Below the pieces are notes generated by a model that saw only the letters and a program-made list of their open reading frames with translations, was not told where the DNA came from and searched no databases. A stretch of 64,000 bases of DNA from JAIBJN01 sp963784175 (GTDB lineage Bacteria; Actinomycetota; Thermoleophilia; Gaiellales; Gaiellaceae): positions 434,001 to 498,000 of the forward strand of contig CAWAQJ010000014.1 in assembly GCA_963784175.1 (NCBI GenBank), written 5' to 3'. Position numbers and translations under genes: made by a program. Position 1 is the stretch's first letter, and each line of letters opens with the position of its first letter. Positions 14,861 through 23,748 of this stretch are shown here, one piece after another.

Positions 14861-16211
14861 AGAGGGCGACCGTCTCCACGTGCGGCGTGTGCGGAAACAT
14901 GTCGACCGGGCGGGCGCGCTCGAGACGATAGCCGTGCTCCTGCACGAGCTCCTTCGCGTTGCCGGCGAGGGTGGTCGGGTTGCAGGAGACGTACACGAGG
15001 CGCGGGGCCTCGAGGGCGGCGATCCGGCGCACCGCCTTGCCGACCAGGCCGGCCCGAGGGGGATCGACGACGACGACGTCGGGAGCGCCGGCGCGGTCGC
15101 GGAGCTCGTCCAGGTCGCGGGCGGCGTCGCCGGCGAAGAAGGCGGCGTTCGTGATCCCGTTCAGCCCGGCGTTCTCGACCGCACAGGCGACCGACTCCTC
15201 CGAGTACTCGATGCCCCAGACCGTCAGCGCCTCGCGTGCGAGCGTCAAGCCGATCGTCCCGATGCCGCTGTAGAGGTCGTAGACCGTCTCGTTCCCCGTC
15301 AACGCCGCGTACTCGGCCGCCAGGGTGTAGAGCACCTCGCACATCTCGGTGTTCGTCTGCAGGAAGGCGTTCGGGCGGACGCGGAAGCGCAGGCCGAGGA
15401 TCTGCTCCTCGATCGCCTCCTCGCCCCAGAGGAGGTCGGACGGCAGGTTCGTCACCTCGGCCGGGGTGTCGTTGACCGCCCAGTGGATCGAGCGCACCTC
15501 GGGAAGGACACGCAGGGCCTCGATCAGGCCGTCGGCGCCCTGGAGGTCCCCGGGAGCCGTGACGAGCATGACGAGCGCCTGGCCGGTGTTGCGCGCCTCG
15601 CGCACGACCAGGTGGCGGAGGTAGCCCTCTTGCCGTTCCTGGTCGAAGACGGGCAGGCCCTCGGCCCGCGCCCAGGCCTTCGTGGCCTCGCGGATCCCGT
15701 TGCCCAGGTCGGTGGTCAGCCAGCAGCGCTCGACGTCGAGAACCTCGTCCCAGCGGCCGGCCCGGTGGAAGCCGAGCCCGAGCGTGCCGTCCTCGAGGGT
15801 CGTGAAGGAGTACTCGAGCTTGTTCCGGTAGTGGAAGACGGACGCCGCCGGCACGGCCGGCTCCAGCTCGATCTCGATCTTTCCGATGCGGGCGAGCGAG
15901 TCCGCGACCTGGTGCGCCTTGGCGTCGAGCTGCGCCGAGTAGTCGAGGTCCTGGAAGCGGCAGCCGCCGCACTCGGGGTAGTGCTGACACGGCGCCTCGA
16001 CGCGCGGCGCGCCCGCCTCGACGACGGCCATCGACACCGCCTCCGCATGGCTCTTCTTCACCTTGGTGACGCGCGCGCGCACGACGTCACCCGGAAGGGC
16101 GCGGTTGACGAAGACGACGAACCCGTTCAGGCGCGCGACGCCGCGCCCGCCGTAGGCGAGCGAGTCGATCCGAAGATCGATCTCCTGGTCCTTCTTGACG
16201 GGGACGGCCAC
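14847..16211 (-). CDS. TrmA/RumA-type RNA (uracil-5-)methyltransferase
   Basis: SAM-dependent m5U methyltransferase acting on rRNA or tRNA. The 454 residues start with a TRAM RNA-binding domain (LRIDSLAYGGRGVARLNGFVV region), followed by a 4Fe-4S cluster motif CQHYPECGGCRFQDL, a SAM-binding YDLYSGIGTIGL motif, VVDPPRAGL, and the catalytic SCNPTTLA cysteine. The Fe-S cluster and TRAM domain favour the RlmD/RlmCD branch, which methylates 23S rRNA, but the exact site cannot be told from sequence alone. Confidence 0.88.
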   Translation of the reverse strand: MAVPVKKDQEIDLRIDSLAYGGRGVARLNGFVVFVNRALPGDVVRARVTKVKKSHAEAVSMAVVEAGAPRVEAPCQHYPECGGCRFQDLDYSAQLDAKAHQVADSLARIGKIEIELEPAVPAASVFHYRNKLEYSFTTLEDGTLGLGFHRAGRWDEVLDVERCWLTTDLGNGIREATKAWARAEGLPVFDQERQEGYLRHLVVREARNTGQALVMLVTAPGDLQGADGLIEALRVLPEVRSIHWAVNDTPAEVTNLPSDLLWGEEAIEEQILGLRFRVRPNAFLQTNTEMCEVLYTLAAEYAALTGNETVYDLYSGIGTIGLTLAREALTVWGIEYSEESVACAVENAGLNGITNAAFFAGDAARDLDELRDRAGAPDVVVVDPPRAGLVGKAVRRIAALEAPRLVYVSCNPTTLAGNAKELVQEHGYRLERARPVDMFPHTPHVETVALFTKS

Positions 16212-16236
16212 GGGGAGAGCGTAGCCGGGAACTTGC

Positions 16237-16635
16237 CTAGATCAGACTGGAGATCAGGACCTTGCGCGTCCGCGGCCCGTCGAACTCGCAGAAGAAGATC
16301 CCCTGGTACGTGCCCAGGGCGAGCTCGCCGTCCTTCAGCGGCACGAGCACCTGCGGCCCGACGACGGACGCCCGCACGTGGGACGGGGCATTCGGCCCGT
16401 CGGCGTCCACGTGCTTCCACGACCAGCCGTCGTCGACGATGCCTTCGAGCGCCATCTCGAAGTCGCTGAGCAGGTCGGGATCGATCTTCTCGTTGATGAC
16501 CACGCCCGCGGTGGTGTGCGGGACGTAGACGAGAGCGGCGCTCCCCTCGGCGTCGGAACCGAGCGCCTCGCGCACGCCCGCGGTGATGTCGAGGAGCTGC
16601 GTCTTGCGCTCCGTCGTCAGCTGGATCTCCCGCAC
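16237..16635 (-). CDS. YjbQ/UPF0047 family protein
   Basis: Small cytosolic protein of 132 residues in the secondary thiamine-phosphate synthase-like (YjbQ) family. The family motif YVPHTTAGVVINE is present, as is the C-terminal GTYQGIFFCEFDGPR. The E. coli homologue has weak thiamine phosphate synthase activity; the true role is unsettled. GTG 16635 gives the family-typical beginning REIQLTTERKTQLLDIT; upstream in-frame Met codons would lie inside the divergent gene. Its promoter -10 overlaps that of the peptidase gene. Confidence 0.85.
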   Translation of the reverse strand: MREIQLTTERKTQLLDITAGVREALGSDAEGSAALVYVPHTTAGVVINEKIDPDLLSDFEMALEGIVDDGWSWKHVDADGPNAPSHVRASVVGPQVLVPLKDGELALGTYQGIFFCEFDGPRTRKVLISSLI

Positions 16636-16642
16636 GGGCGGG

Positions 16643-16649
16643 TATCCTA
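16643..16649. promoter_or_regulatory. Overlapping divergent -10 boxes (bidirectional promoter)
   Basis: Only 22 bp separate two divergent starts. On the plus strand TATCCT (16643-16648) lies 9 nt before the ATG of the peptidase; on the minus strand TAGGAT (16649-16644) lies 8 nt before the GTG of yjbQ. The two hexamers share five base pairs. Both would give leaderless or nearly leaderless messages. Confidence 0.55.
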
Positions 16650-16657
16650 CGCGACCC

Positions 16658-18148
16658 ATGGCGACGGCCCTTCCGAGAAGCCTCGAGGCATACAGGGACG
16701 AGGCGGACCGGTTCATCGCCGCCCTCGACGAGGAGCACTACCTCCACTATGCAGGCCTGAAGGAGGGCTTCGAGCTCGAGCCGATCTACGAGCGCTTCTC
16801 CGACCTGACGACGCTCGAAACCGCGTCCCGGCTGGCCGAGGCGGCCGGCGCAGGAGGCCACGGAGAGACCGAGCTCTGGCGCTTCGCCTGCGAGGGCTAT
16901 CTCGGCAACCTGACGCGGGCCGAGGCGGAGGAGATCGCCGGGCTCGAGGCGTCGCTCACGGCGAGCGTCGACGGCGAGGACATCCCGTACAGGATGCTCC
17001 GCCCCGCGATCGCGAACGAGCCCGACCGCGGCAAGCGCGAAAAGCTCGACGCGGCGCGCGTCGCGCTCACGCAGGAGCAGCTGACCCCGCGCTGGACCGC
17101 CCTCGACGAGAAGCGGCGCGAGGGCACGCGCGCCCTCGGCGCTCCGAGCTACCGGGAGCTCTACGACCGCTTCGGGTTCCCGCTCGACGAGCTCGCCGAG
17201 CAGTGCCGCACCTTCCTCGCCGAGACCGAGGACCTCTACGTGGCCGCGTTCGACCCGCTCCTGCGCAGCCGCGCCGGCGTGTCGCTCGAGGAGGCGCGGC
17301 GCTTCGACGTCCCGCGTGTCTTCCGCGCGAGCGAATGGGACCAAGGCTTCCCGGGCGACCGCATGGTCGCCGCGCTCGAGTGGACGCTCGACGGCCTCGG
17401 GATCGACCTGCGCTCCCAGGAGAACGTCCACCTCGACCTGGAGCCGCGGCCCAAGAAGAGCCCGCGCGCGTTCTGCGCCCCGATCGAGGTGCCCGAGCGC
17501 GTGATGCTCGTCATCAAGCCGATCGGCGGCCCCGACGACTGGCACGCCTTCTTCCACGAGGCCGGCCACGCCGAGCACTTCGCCCACGTCTCGCCCGACC
17601 TCCCGGTCGAGTTCCGGCGGCTCGGGGACAACTCGGTCACCGAGGGCTGGGCGATGCTCCTCGAGCACCTGATCAACGACACGGCCTGGCTCTCGCGGCG
17701 CCTCGACTTCGCAGGCCTCGACGACTTCGCGCGGGAGGCGGCCGTCGGCCTCCTCTACTTCGTGCGCCGTTACTCGGCCAAGCTCCTGTACGAGATCGAG
17801 CTCCACGGCGACGTCGAGCTCGAGGAAATGCCCGCGCGCTACGTCGAGTGGCTGCGCGAGGCGACGAAGATCGAGCCTTCGCCGGCCGACTTCCTCGCCG
17901 ACGTCGACGCGGGGTTCTACGCCTCGTGCTACCTGCGCGCCTGGGCGCTCCACGCGCAGCTCCGGTCGTTCCTGCGCGAGGAGTTCGGGCGCGCCTGGTT
18001 CACGAGGCCGGAGGCCGGCTCCCTGCTGAAGGAGCTCTGGAGCGAGGGCCAGCGGCTGACTGCGGCCGAGCTGCTGGACCAGGTGGCGGGGGCTCGTCTC
18101 GAGCTGGGGGCCGTGACCGAGAGAATCCGCGAGGAGGTATCCGCATGA
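16658..18148 (+). CDS. M3-like zinc metallopeptidase
   Basis: Cytosolic gluzincin of 496 residues related to oligopeptidase family M3. The zinc site HEAGH is at 300-304 and the third ligand glutamate at 329 (TEGWA), the HExxH-x24-E spacing of M3 enzymes. The rest is largely helical, as expected for the clamshell oligopeptidase fold. ATG 16658 lies 9 nt after TATCCT. Its stop overlaps the ATG of the following GTPase (ATGA), so the two are translationally coupled, which suggests a functional link I cannot name. Confidence 0.82.
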   Translation: MATALPRSLEAYRDEADRFIAALDEEHYLHYAGLKEGFELEPIYERFSDLTTLETASRLAEAAGAGGHGETELWRFACEGYLGNLTRAEAEEIAGLEASLTASVDGEDIPYRMLRPAIANEPDRGKREKLDAARVALTQEQLTPRWTALDEKRREGTRALGAPSYRELYDRFGFPLDELAEQCRTFLAETEDLYVAAFDPLLRSRAGVSLEEARRFDVPRVFRASEWDQGFPGDRMVAALEWTLDGLGIDLRSQENVHLDLEPRPKKSPRAFCAPIEVPERVMLVIKPIGGPDDWHAFFHEAGHAEHFAHVSPDLPVEFRRLGDNSVTEGWAMLLEHLINDTAWLSRRLDFAGLDDFAREAAVGLLYFVRRYSAKLLYEIELHGDVELEEMPARYVEWLREATKIEPSPADFLADVDAGFYASCYLRAWALHAQLRSFLREEFGRAWFTRPEAGSLLKELWSEGQRLTAAELLDQVAGARLELGAVTERIREEVSA

Positions 18149-19485
18149 GGCGCGTCGTCATCGCTGGAGCGGCCGGCCGCGACTTCCACAACTTCAACGT
18201 GGTCTACCGGGGTCGTGAGGACGTCGAGGTGGTGGCGTTCACCGCCACGCAGATCCCGGACATCGAGGGCCGCGTGTATCCCGCCGCCCTGGCGGGCGAC
18301 CGGTATCCGGACGGGATCCCGATCTTCCCGGAGGAGGAGCTCGCCGCCCTCATCCGGCGCGAGAACGTGGACGAGGTCGTCTTCGCCTACTCGGACGTCA
18401 CGCACGAGCACGTGATGCACGTCGGCTCGCTGGCCATGGCGGCCGGCGCCGACTACGAGCTGCTCGGCCCGCGCGCGACGATGATCCCCTCGGACAAGCC
18501 CGTCGTCGCCATCTGCGCCGTGCGGACGGGATCGGGCAAGAGCCAGACGACGCGCTACGTCGCCGGGCTGCTGCACGAGGCGGGCAAGCGCGTCGCCGTC
18601 CTGCGCCATCCCATGCCCTACGGCGACCTGACGAAGCAGGCCGTGCAGCGCTTCGAGCGCTACGAAGACCTCGACGCCGCGGACTGCACGATCGAGGAGC
18701 GCGAGGAGTACGAGCCGCACCTGGCCGAGGGCAACCTCGTCTTCGCCGGCATCGACTACGCGGCGATCCTCTCCCGCGCGGAGCAGGAAGCCGACGTGAT
18801 CGTCTGGGACGGCGGCAACAACGACACGCCGTTCATCAAGCCCGACCTGCACATCGTCGTCTGCGACCCGCACCGACCCGGCCACGAGCTCCGCTACCAC
18901 CCGGGCGAGACCAACCTCCGCATGGCCGACGTCTGCGTCGTGAACAAGACGGACACGGCCCCGCCGGAGGGCGTCGAGGCGGTGCTCGACTCGATCCACC
19001 GGCTGAACCCGGAGGCCGACGTCGTGCTCGCCGCCTCCCCGTTCCACGTCGAGGACGGGCGCACCGACGAGATCCGCGGCAAGCGCGTGCTGGCCGTCGA
19101 GGACGGGCCGACGCTCACGCACGGCGAGATGACCTACGGCGCCGCCGTCCTTGCCGCGAAGCAGCACGGCGCGGCCGGGCTCGTCGACCCGCGGCCGTTC
19201 GCCGTGGGGTCGATCCAGAAGACGTTCGAGGCCTACCCGCACGTCGCCGAGCTGCTGCCCGCGATGGGCTACGGGCGCAAGCAGATGGAGGAGCTGCGGG
19301 AGACGATCTCGAGCTCGGACGCCGAGCTCGTCCTCATCGGGACGCCGATCGACCTCCGACGCGTGATCGAGATCGACAAGCCGGCCCTGCGCGTCACGTA
19401 CCGCCTTCAGGAGCTCGGCGAGCCGACGCTGACCTCGATCCTCGAGTCCCGCGGCATCATCGAGCCGAGCACCGCGCTCGCCTGA
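18145..19485 (+). CDS. cPGS-like GTPase/ATPase (cyclic 2,3-diphosphoglycerate synthetase family)
   Basis: Cytosolic P-loop protein of 446 residues. The N-terminal 125 residues are a Rossmann-like domain (VVIAGAAGRDFHNFN), followed by the Walker A RTGSGKS (127-133), with VIVWDGGNNDTPF and a VVNKTDTA specificity motif. This architecture matches proteins annotated as cyclic 2,3-diphosphoglycerate synthetase or as uncharacterised GTPases; real cPGS activity is known from methanogens and is unproven here. It is coupled to the M3-like peptidase upstream; carbamate kinase starts 87 bp downstream. Confidence 0.75.
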   Translation: MRRVVIAGAAGRDFHNFNVVYRGREDVEVVAFTATQIPDIEGRVYPAALAGDRYPDGIPIFPEEELAALIRRENVDEVVFAYSDVTHEHVMHVGSLAMAAGADYELLGPRATMIPSDKPVVAICAVRTGSGKSQTTRYVAGLLHEAGKRVAVLRHPMPYGDLTKQAVQRFERYEDLDAADCTIEEREEYEPHLAEGNLVFAGIDYAAILSRAEQEADVIVWDGGNNDTPFIKPDLHIVVCDPHRPGHELRYHPGETNLRMADVCVVNKTDTAPPEGVEAVLDSIHRLNPEADVVLAASPFHVEDGRTDEIRGKRVLAVEDGPTLTHGEMTYGAAVLAAKQHGAAGLVDPRPFAVGSIQKTFEAYPHVAELLPAMGYGRKQMEELRETISSSDAELVLIGTPIDLRRVIEIDKPALRVTYRLQELGEPTLTSILESRGIIEPSTALA

Positions 19486-19572
19486 GCACGCGCGCAGAGA
19501 GGAACCGTCCCGTCCGGCCGCGAACTCGGGGCTTCTCATGCTTGTGCGCGTGAAAGACAGGATGGGGCTCGC

Positions 19573-20481
19573 GTGCTGACGGTTCTCGCCCTCGGCGGAA
19601 ACGCCCTACTCGGGCCCGGGCAGCGCGGGACCGCCGCCGAGCACCGCGCGAACCTGGCGACGACCTTCGCCGCCGTCGCGCCGCTGCTCGAAGGCGAGCT
19701 CGTCGTCACGCACGGGAACGGCCCGCAGGTGGGGAACGAGCTCCTCCGCCAGGAGCTCGCCGCCGCAGAGGCGCCGCCGCTGCCGCTCTGGGTCGCGGTC
19801 GCCCAGACCCAGGCGGAGATCGGGACCCTGGCCGCCGCCGAGCTTGCGCCCGTCACCCACCGCCCGGTCGTGGTCGTGACGACGCACGTCGTCGTCGATC
19901 CGGCCGACCCCGCGTTCGAGAACCCGACGAAGCCGATCGGCCCCTACTATCACCGCCCGCGGGCGGAGGAGCTCGAGCGCGACCGGGGCTGGACGCTGCG
20001 GGAGGACGCCGGTCGCGGGTGGCGACGGGTCGTCCCCTCGCCCCGGCCGCTCGAGGTCATCGAGCTCGAGGCCGTGCGCACGCTGCTCGCCGCGGGCCAG
20101 CTCGCGATCGCGGTCGGGGGCGGCGGCATCCCCGTCGTGCGCCGCGACGACGGCTTCGACGGAATCGACGCGGTGATCGACAAGGATCACGCCTCCGCCC
20201 TCCTCGCGGTCGGGCTCGGCGCCGAACGGCTCGTCCTCCTCACCCAGGTGCCGGGCGTCTATCGCGAGTTCGGGAAGGGCGAGGACCCGGGAGAGCCCAT
20301 CGCCGAGCTGAGCCCGGAGCAGGACGCGGACCTCCTGGAGACGCTCCCCGCCGGCAGCATGCGCCCGAAGGTGGAGGCGGCGTTCGCGTTCGTGAGCCAG
20401 ACCGGCGGCGAGGCCCTCATCACGAGCGCGGAAGCGGTTCGGAACGGTCAGGCGGGAACGCGAATTAGGATGCGCGCGTGA
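19573..20481 (+). CDS. arcC: Carbamate kinase
   Basis: Cytosolic amino-acid-kinase-fold enzyme (302 residues) making ATP from carbamoyl phosphate and ADP, or the reverse. The diagnostic ALGGNALL and THGNGPQVGNEL motifs are present, with AVGGGGIPV and VIDKDHASALLA in the nucleotide half. GTG start at 19573. Its last codons overlap the GTG of ornithine carbamoyltransferase (20478). The pair without arginine deiminase suggests a catabolic citrulline/carbamoyl-phosphate route, or a deiminase elsewhere. Confidence 0.93.
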   Translation: MLTVLALGGNALLGPGQRGTAAEHRANLATTFAAVAPLLEGELVVTHGNGPQVGNELLRQELAAAEAPPLPLWVAVAQTQAEIGTLAAAELAPVTHRPVVVVTTHVVVDPADPAFENPTKPIGPYYHRPRAEELERDRGWTLREDAGRGWRRVVPSPRPLEVIELEAVRTLLAAGQLAIAVGGGGIPVVRRDDGFDGIDAVIDKDHASALLAVGLGAERLVLLTQVPGVYREFGKGEDPGEPIAELSPEQDADLLETLPAGSMRPKVEAAFAFVSQTGGEALITSAEAVRNGQAGTRIRMRA

Positions 20482-21416
20482 TTCCTGCGCAACTGAAGGG
20501 CCGCGACTTCCTGCGCATCAACGACTGGGCGCCGGAGGAGCTCGTCCTCGTGCTCGACCACGCCGACCGGCTCAAGGCCCGGCAGCGCGAGCGTGTGCCG
20601 CACCTGCTCCTCGAGGGCCGCACGCTCGGGATGATCTTCCAGAAGCCCTCCACCCGGACGAGGGTGAGCTTCGAGGTCGGCATCTCCCAGCTCGGCGGGA
20701 CGGGCCTCTACCTCGCCGCCGGCGACCTCCAGCTCGGACGCGGGGAGACGATCAAGGACACCGCCGTCGTGCTCTCGCGCTATCTGAACGGGATCATGAT
20801 CCGCACGTTCAAGCAGGCGGACGTGGATGAGCTCGCCGAGCACGCCGGCATTCCGGTCATCAACGGCCTCACCGACGAGTTCCACCCGTGCCAGGCGCTC
20901 GCCGACGTGATGACCATCCGAGAGCGGCTGGGCGGCTTCGAGGGCGTCCGGGTCGCCTACCTCGGCGACGGGAACAACGTCTGCCACTCGCTCATGGTCG
21001 CGTGCGCCAAGCTCGGCATGGACTTCGTCGCCGCGACCCCGGCCGGCTACGAGCCCTCGGAGGAGGTCGTCGGCTGGGCCAGGACGGCGGCGAACGTCGC
21101 GGGCACGTCCGTGGAGCTGACGAACGACCCGCGCGCGGCCGCGACCGGCGCCGACGTCCTCTACACCGACGTCTGGACGAGCATGGGCCAGGACGACGTG
21201 CGCGAGCAGCACCTCGCCGACCTGGCCGGCTACGGCATCGACCAGGACATGGTCGCCCTGGGGAGCGAGCGCGCGATCGTGCTCCACTGCCTCCCGGCGC
21301 ACTACGGCGAGGAGATCACCGAGGACGTGCTCTACGGGCCCAACTCGGCGGTCTGGGACCAGGCGGAGAATCGCCTGCACGCCCAGAAGGCCCTGATGGC
21401 GCTCGTCATCAAATAG
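20478..21416 (+). CDS. argF: Ornithine carbamoyltransferase
   Basis: Cytosolic trimeric enzyme joining carbamoyl phosphate and ornithine to citrulline, or the reverse in arginine catabolism. The carbamoyl-phosphate motif STRTR (58-62), HPCQALAD, and the ornithine-loop HCLPAHYGEE are all present; the last distinguishes it from aspartate carbamoyltransferase. It has 312 residues, standard length. GTG start overlaps the arcC stop, and TAGGAT (20466-20471) lies 6 nt upstream inside arcC, so an internal leaderless promoter is also possible. Whether it is the anabolic or catabolic enzyme is not decided by sequence. Confidence 0.93.
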   Translation: MIPAQLKGRDFLRINDWAPEELVLVLDHADRLKARQRERVPHLLLEGRTLGMIFQKPSTRTRVSFEVGISQLGGTGLYLAAGDLQLGRGETIKDTAVVLSRYLNGIMIRTFKQADVDELAEHAGIPVINGLTDEFHPCQALADVMTIRERLGGFEGVRVAYLGDGNNVCHSLMVACAKLGMDFVAATPAGYEPSEEVVGWARTAANVAGTSVELTNDPRAAATGADVLYTDVWTSMGQDDVREQHLADLAGYGIDQDMVALGSERAIVLHCLPAHYGEEITEDVLYGPNSAVWDQAENRLHAQKALMALVIK

Positions 21417-21428
21417 GCGCCGGACACA

Positions 21429-22121
21429 GTGCTCCCGCTCCGGGACAACCTCCCGACCCGGCGGTTCCCGGTCGTCACGATCGCCCTGATCGTGGCCAAC
21501 GTCGTCGTGTTCGTGCTCTACCAGGGCGCCGGCGAGGGCGAAGGCTTCTTCTCCTCTGTCGACGACTCCGCATTCAGGCCGTGCGAGGTCGAGGGCTCGT
21601 GCCCGACGACGGGTGCAGGCTGGCTGATCACCCTCTTCACGTCCATGTTCCTCCACGCGGGCTGGCTCCACCTGCTCGGGAACATGCTGTTCCTCTGGAT
21701 CTTCGGGAACAACGTCGAGGACACCTTCGGCCGGCCGCGCTTCGTCGCCTTCTACGTGCTCGGCGGGATCGCCGCGATGGCGACCCAGTCCGCCGTCACG
21801 CTCAGGTTCGGCACCCAGGTGGACGCCTCGATCCCGAACCTCGGCGCCAGCGGGGCGATCTCGGCGGTGCTCGGCGCCTACTTCGTCCTCTTCCGGCACG
21901 GGCGGGTGCTCACGTACATCTTCCCGTTCTTCATCTTCCCGCTCCCCGCGTACCTCTTCCTCGGGATCTACTTCGTCATGCAGGCGCTCGTCGGCGGGCT
22001 CTCGTTCGTCGGCGCGCAGGAGAGCGGCGGCGTCGCGTACTTCGCGCACATCGGCGGCATCGTCTTCGGCATCCTCACCGCGCGCCTGTTCGCCGCGGGG
22101 CGGCCGCGGGCGAGATACTGA
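21429..22121 (+). CDS. Rhomboid-family intramembrane serine protease
   Basis: Polytopic membrane protease of 230 residues. The nucleophile motif GASG (S141) and catalytic H207 (HIGG) are in place, with the HAGWLHLLGNMLFLWIFG helix typical of rhomboids. About six helices. A soluble loop after the first helix contains two cysteines (CEVEGSC). It follows argF by 12 bp and precedes a small zincin gene, so it is probably part of the same transcript. Substrates unknown. Confidence 0.9.
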   Translation: MLPLRDNLPTRRFPVVTIALIVANVVVFVLYQGAGEGEGFFSSVDDSAFRPCEVEGSCPTTGAGWLITLFTSMFLHAGWLHLLGNMLFLWIFGNNVEDTFGRPRFVAFYVLGGIAAMATQSAVTLRFGTQVDASIPNLGASGAISAVLGAYFVLFRHGRVLTYIFPFFIFPLPAYLFLGIYFVMQALVGGLSFVGAQESGGVAYFAHIGGIVFGILTARLFAAGRPRARY

Positions 22122-22125
22122 GGGC

Positions 22126-22461
22126 GTGAGCTTCGAGGACCACGTCCGTGCGGCAATCGAGTCGCTGCCGCCCAAGCTCCGCGACGCGATGTCGAACGTC
22201 GAGATCGTCGTCGAGGACGAGAACGACGAGGAGCCCGACCTGTTCGGCCTCTACCTCGGCATCCCGCTCACCGAGCGTGGCATCGACGGGTACGACGGAG
22301 CCCTGCCGGACAAGATCGCCATCTACCGGATCCCGCTCGAGGACGAGTTCGGCGACGACCCGGAGCTGCTCGAGGACGAGATCCGCATCACGGTCGTCCA
22401 CGAGATCGCGCACCACTTCGGAATCGACGACGACCGTATCGCCGAGCTCGGCTGGGCCTAG
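22126..22461 (+). CDS. Small zincin-like metallopeptidase family protein
   Basis: 111-residue member of the PF06262-type metallopeptidase family. The zinc motif HEIAH is at 92-96 (VVHEIAHHFGIDD) near the C-terminus, as in that family. The first half is acidic (VEDENDEEPD). Whether it cleaves peptides is unknown; such proteins are very common in actinobacteria. GTG start, 6 nt after GATACT (22114-22119), so it may be made from its own leaderless transcript although it lies 4 bp after the rhomboid gene. Confidence 0.83.
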   Translation: MSFEDHVRAAIESLPPKLRDAMSNVEIVVEDENDEEPDLFGLYLGIPLTERGIDGYDGALPDKIAIYRIPLEDEFGDDPELLEDEIRITVVHEIAHHFGIDDDRIAELGWA

Positions 22462-23567
22462 GATCGCCGCGCAAGGCGGCTGACCGCCGGCGTCCCCGTC
22501 ACACCGTGCGCGACGATGGAGGCGACGACGCAGGCCGCCACCGCCCAGAAGATCGTCTGCGCGTCGTCGACGGCCAGCGAGCCGGCGACGAGCGCGACCG
22601 CGACGTAGTAGAGCGAGCCGATCCCACGTACGCCGAACCAGCCGAGGAAGGCACGCTCGCGGAGCGGGAGGCCCGATCCGATGAAGCCGAGGAAGACAGC
22701 GACGGGCCGGACGGCAAGAAGGAGGAAGGGCACGAGGGCCGCGCCCGCCCACCCGGCCTCCGCCCACCCGGCGATCGTGACCATGCTCCCGAGGAGCAGG
22801 ATCGCGGCGAGCTCCGAGAACTTCTCCACGACCTCCGCACCCTGGTGGACGCGCTCGTTGGCCTCGTGGTCCCGCTCGTAGCGGCGAAACCCGAGCCCGC
22901 CGGCGAACGCCGCAAGGAAGCCATAGGCGCCGATCAGCTCCGTCGCGCCGTAGAGCACGAGCACGGCGCCGACAGCGACCCACCCGTCGAAGTCGTGGGC
23001 GAGCAAGCGGCGGTCGCGCAGCCACAGGACGGCTGCGGCGATCGCATACCCGCCGGCGCCGCCCAGCGCGAGCCCGACCGGTACCGCGTAGACGATGTCG
23101 GCCAGGATCCACTCGACGACCCAGTTACCGCCGCGGTCCTCGAGCGCGAGGAAGAGCCCGAGCGCGACGAATGGGAATGCCAGCCCGTCGTTGAGGCCCG
23201 CCTCGGCGGTGACGGCGAAGTGCGGCTCCCGCTCGTCCTCCTCCCCCGGCGGGCCGACGCCGACGTCCCCTGCCAGGACGGGATCGGTCGGGGCGAGCGC
23301 CGCGCCCAGCACGACGGCGGCCGCGAGCGGAAGCCCCATGACGCCGACGCCGAAGAGCGCGATGGCGGCGATCGTCAGCGGCATGACGAAGCCCAGCAGC
23401 CGCACGACGGAGCCCCATGACCGCCACGAGAGCTCGCGGTCGAGCTTCAGGCCCGTGGAGAAGAGCGCGACGACCACCGCGAACTCGGCGAGGCGCATGA
23501 CGATCTCGGCGTCGTCGACCGGGTCGAGCCAGGGGATGTCGAACGCGCGGATGACGACCGCGGCCAC
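22458..23567 (-). CDS. Cation/proton antiporter (CPA family), 5' end uncertain
   Basis: Membrane antiporter of the monovalent cation:proton CPA superfamily. The region shows about ten or eleven helices, with GAALAPTDPVLAGDV (the conserved TDP ion-binding motif) and AEAGLNDGLAFPF. GTG 23567 is the first usual start codon. However, the same frame stays open upstream to about 23750 and encodes a clear extra transmembrane helix (ALALAFLGIAVFAAVGAL, about 23641-23685) with no ATG, GTG or TTG. The natural start may be a CTG near 23729, or the 5' end may be damaged. Convergent with the small zincin gene (4-bp overlap). Confidence 0.8.
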   Translation of the reverse strand: MAAVVIRAFDIPWLDPVDDAEIVMRLAEFAVVVALFSTGLKLDRELSWRSWGSVVRLLGFVMPLTIAAIALFGVGVMGLPLAAAVVLGAALAPTDPVLAGDVGVGPPGEEDEREPHFAVTAEAGLNDGLAFPFVALGLFLALEDRGGNWVVEWILADIVYAVPVGLALGGAGGYAIAAAVLWLRDRRLLAHDFDGWVAVGAVLVLYGATELIGAYGFLAAFAGGLGFRRYERDHEANERVHQGAEVVEKFSELAAILLLGSMVTIAGWAEAGWAGAALVPFLLLAVRPVAVFLGFIGSGLPLRERAFLGWFGVRGIGSLYYVAVALVAGSLAVDDAQTIFWAVAACVVASIVAHGVTGTPAVSRLARRS

Positions 23568-23748
23568 GAGACCGAGAGCCAGGTAGATAAGCGCGGCCGA
23601 GAACGCACGCTCGTCCTGGTTCGAGAGCGCGCCGACGGCCGCGAAGACCGCGATCCCGAGGAACGCGAGAGCAAGGGCGTAGGCGTCCCCGAGGTCGAAC
23701 CCCGGGCCGGCTACAGCGAGAAGGCTCAGCGGGAAAGCGGCCCGGCGG

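Noticed and set aside
20466..20471. TAGGAT before argF as a sure separate promoter
   Set aside because: It fits the leaderless pattern, but the overlap of arcC and argF codons already gives translational coupling, so an independent promoter cannot be claimed from sequence.
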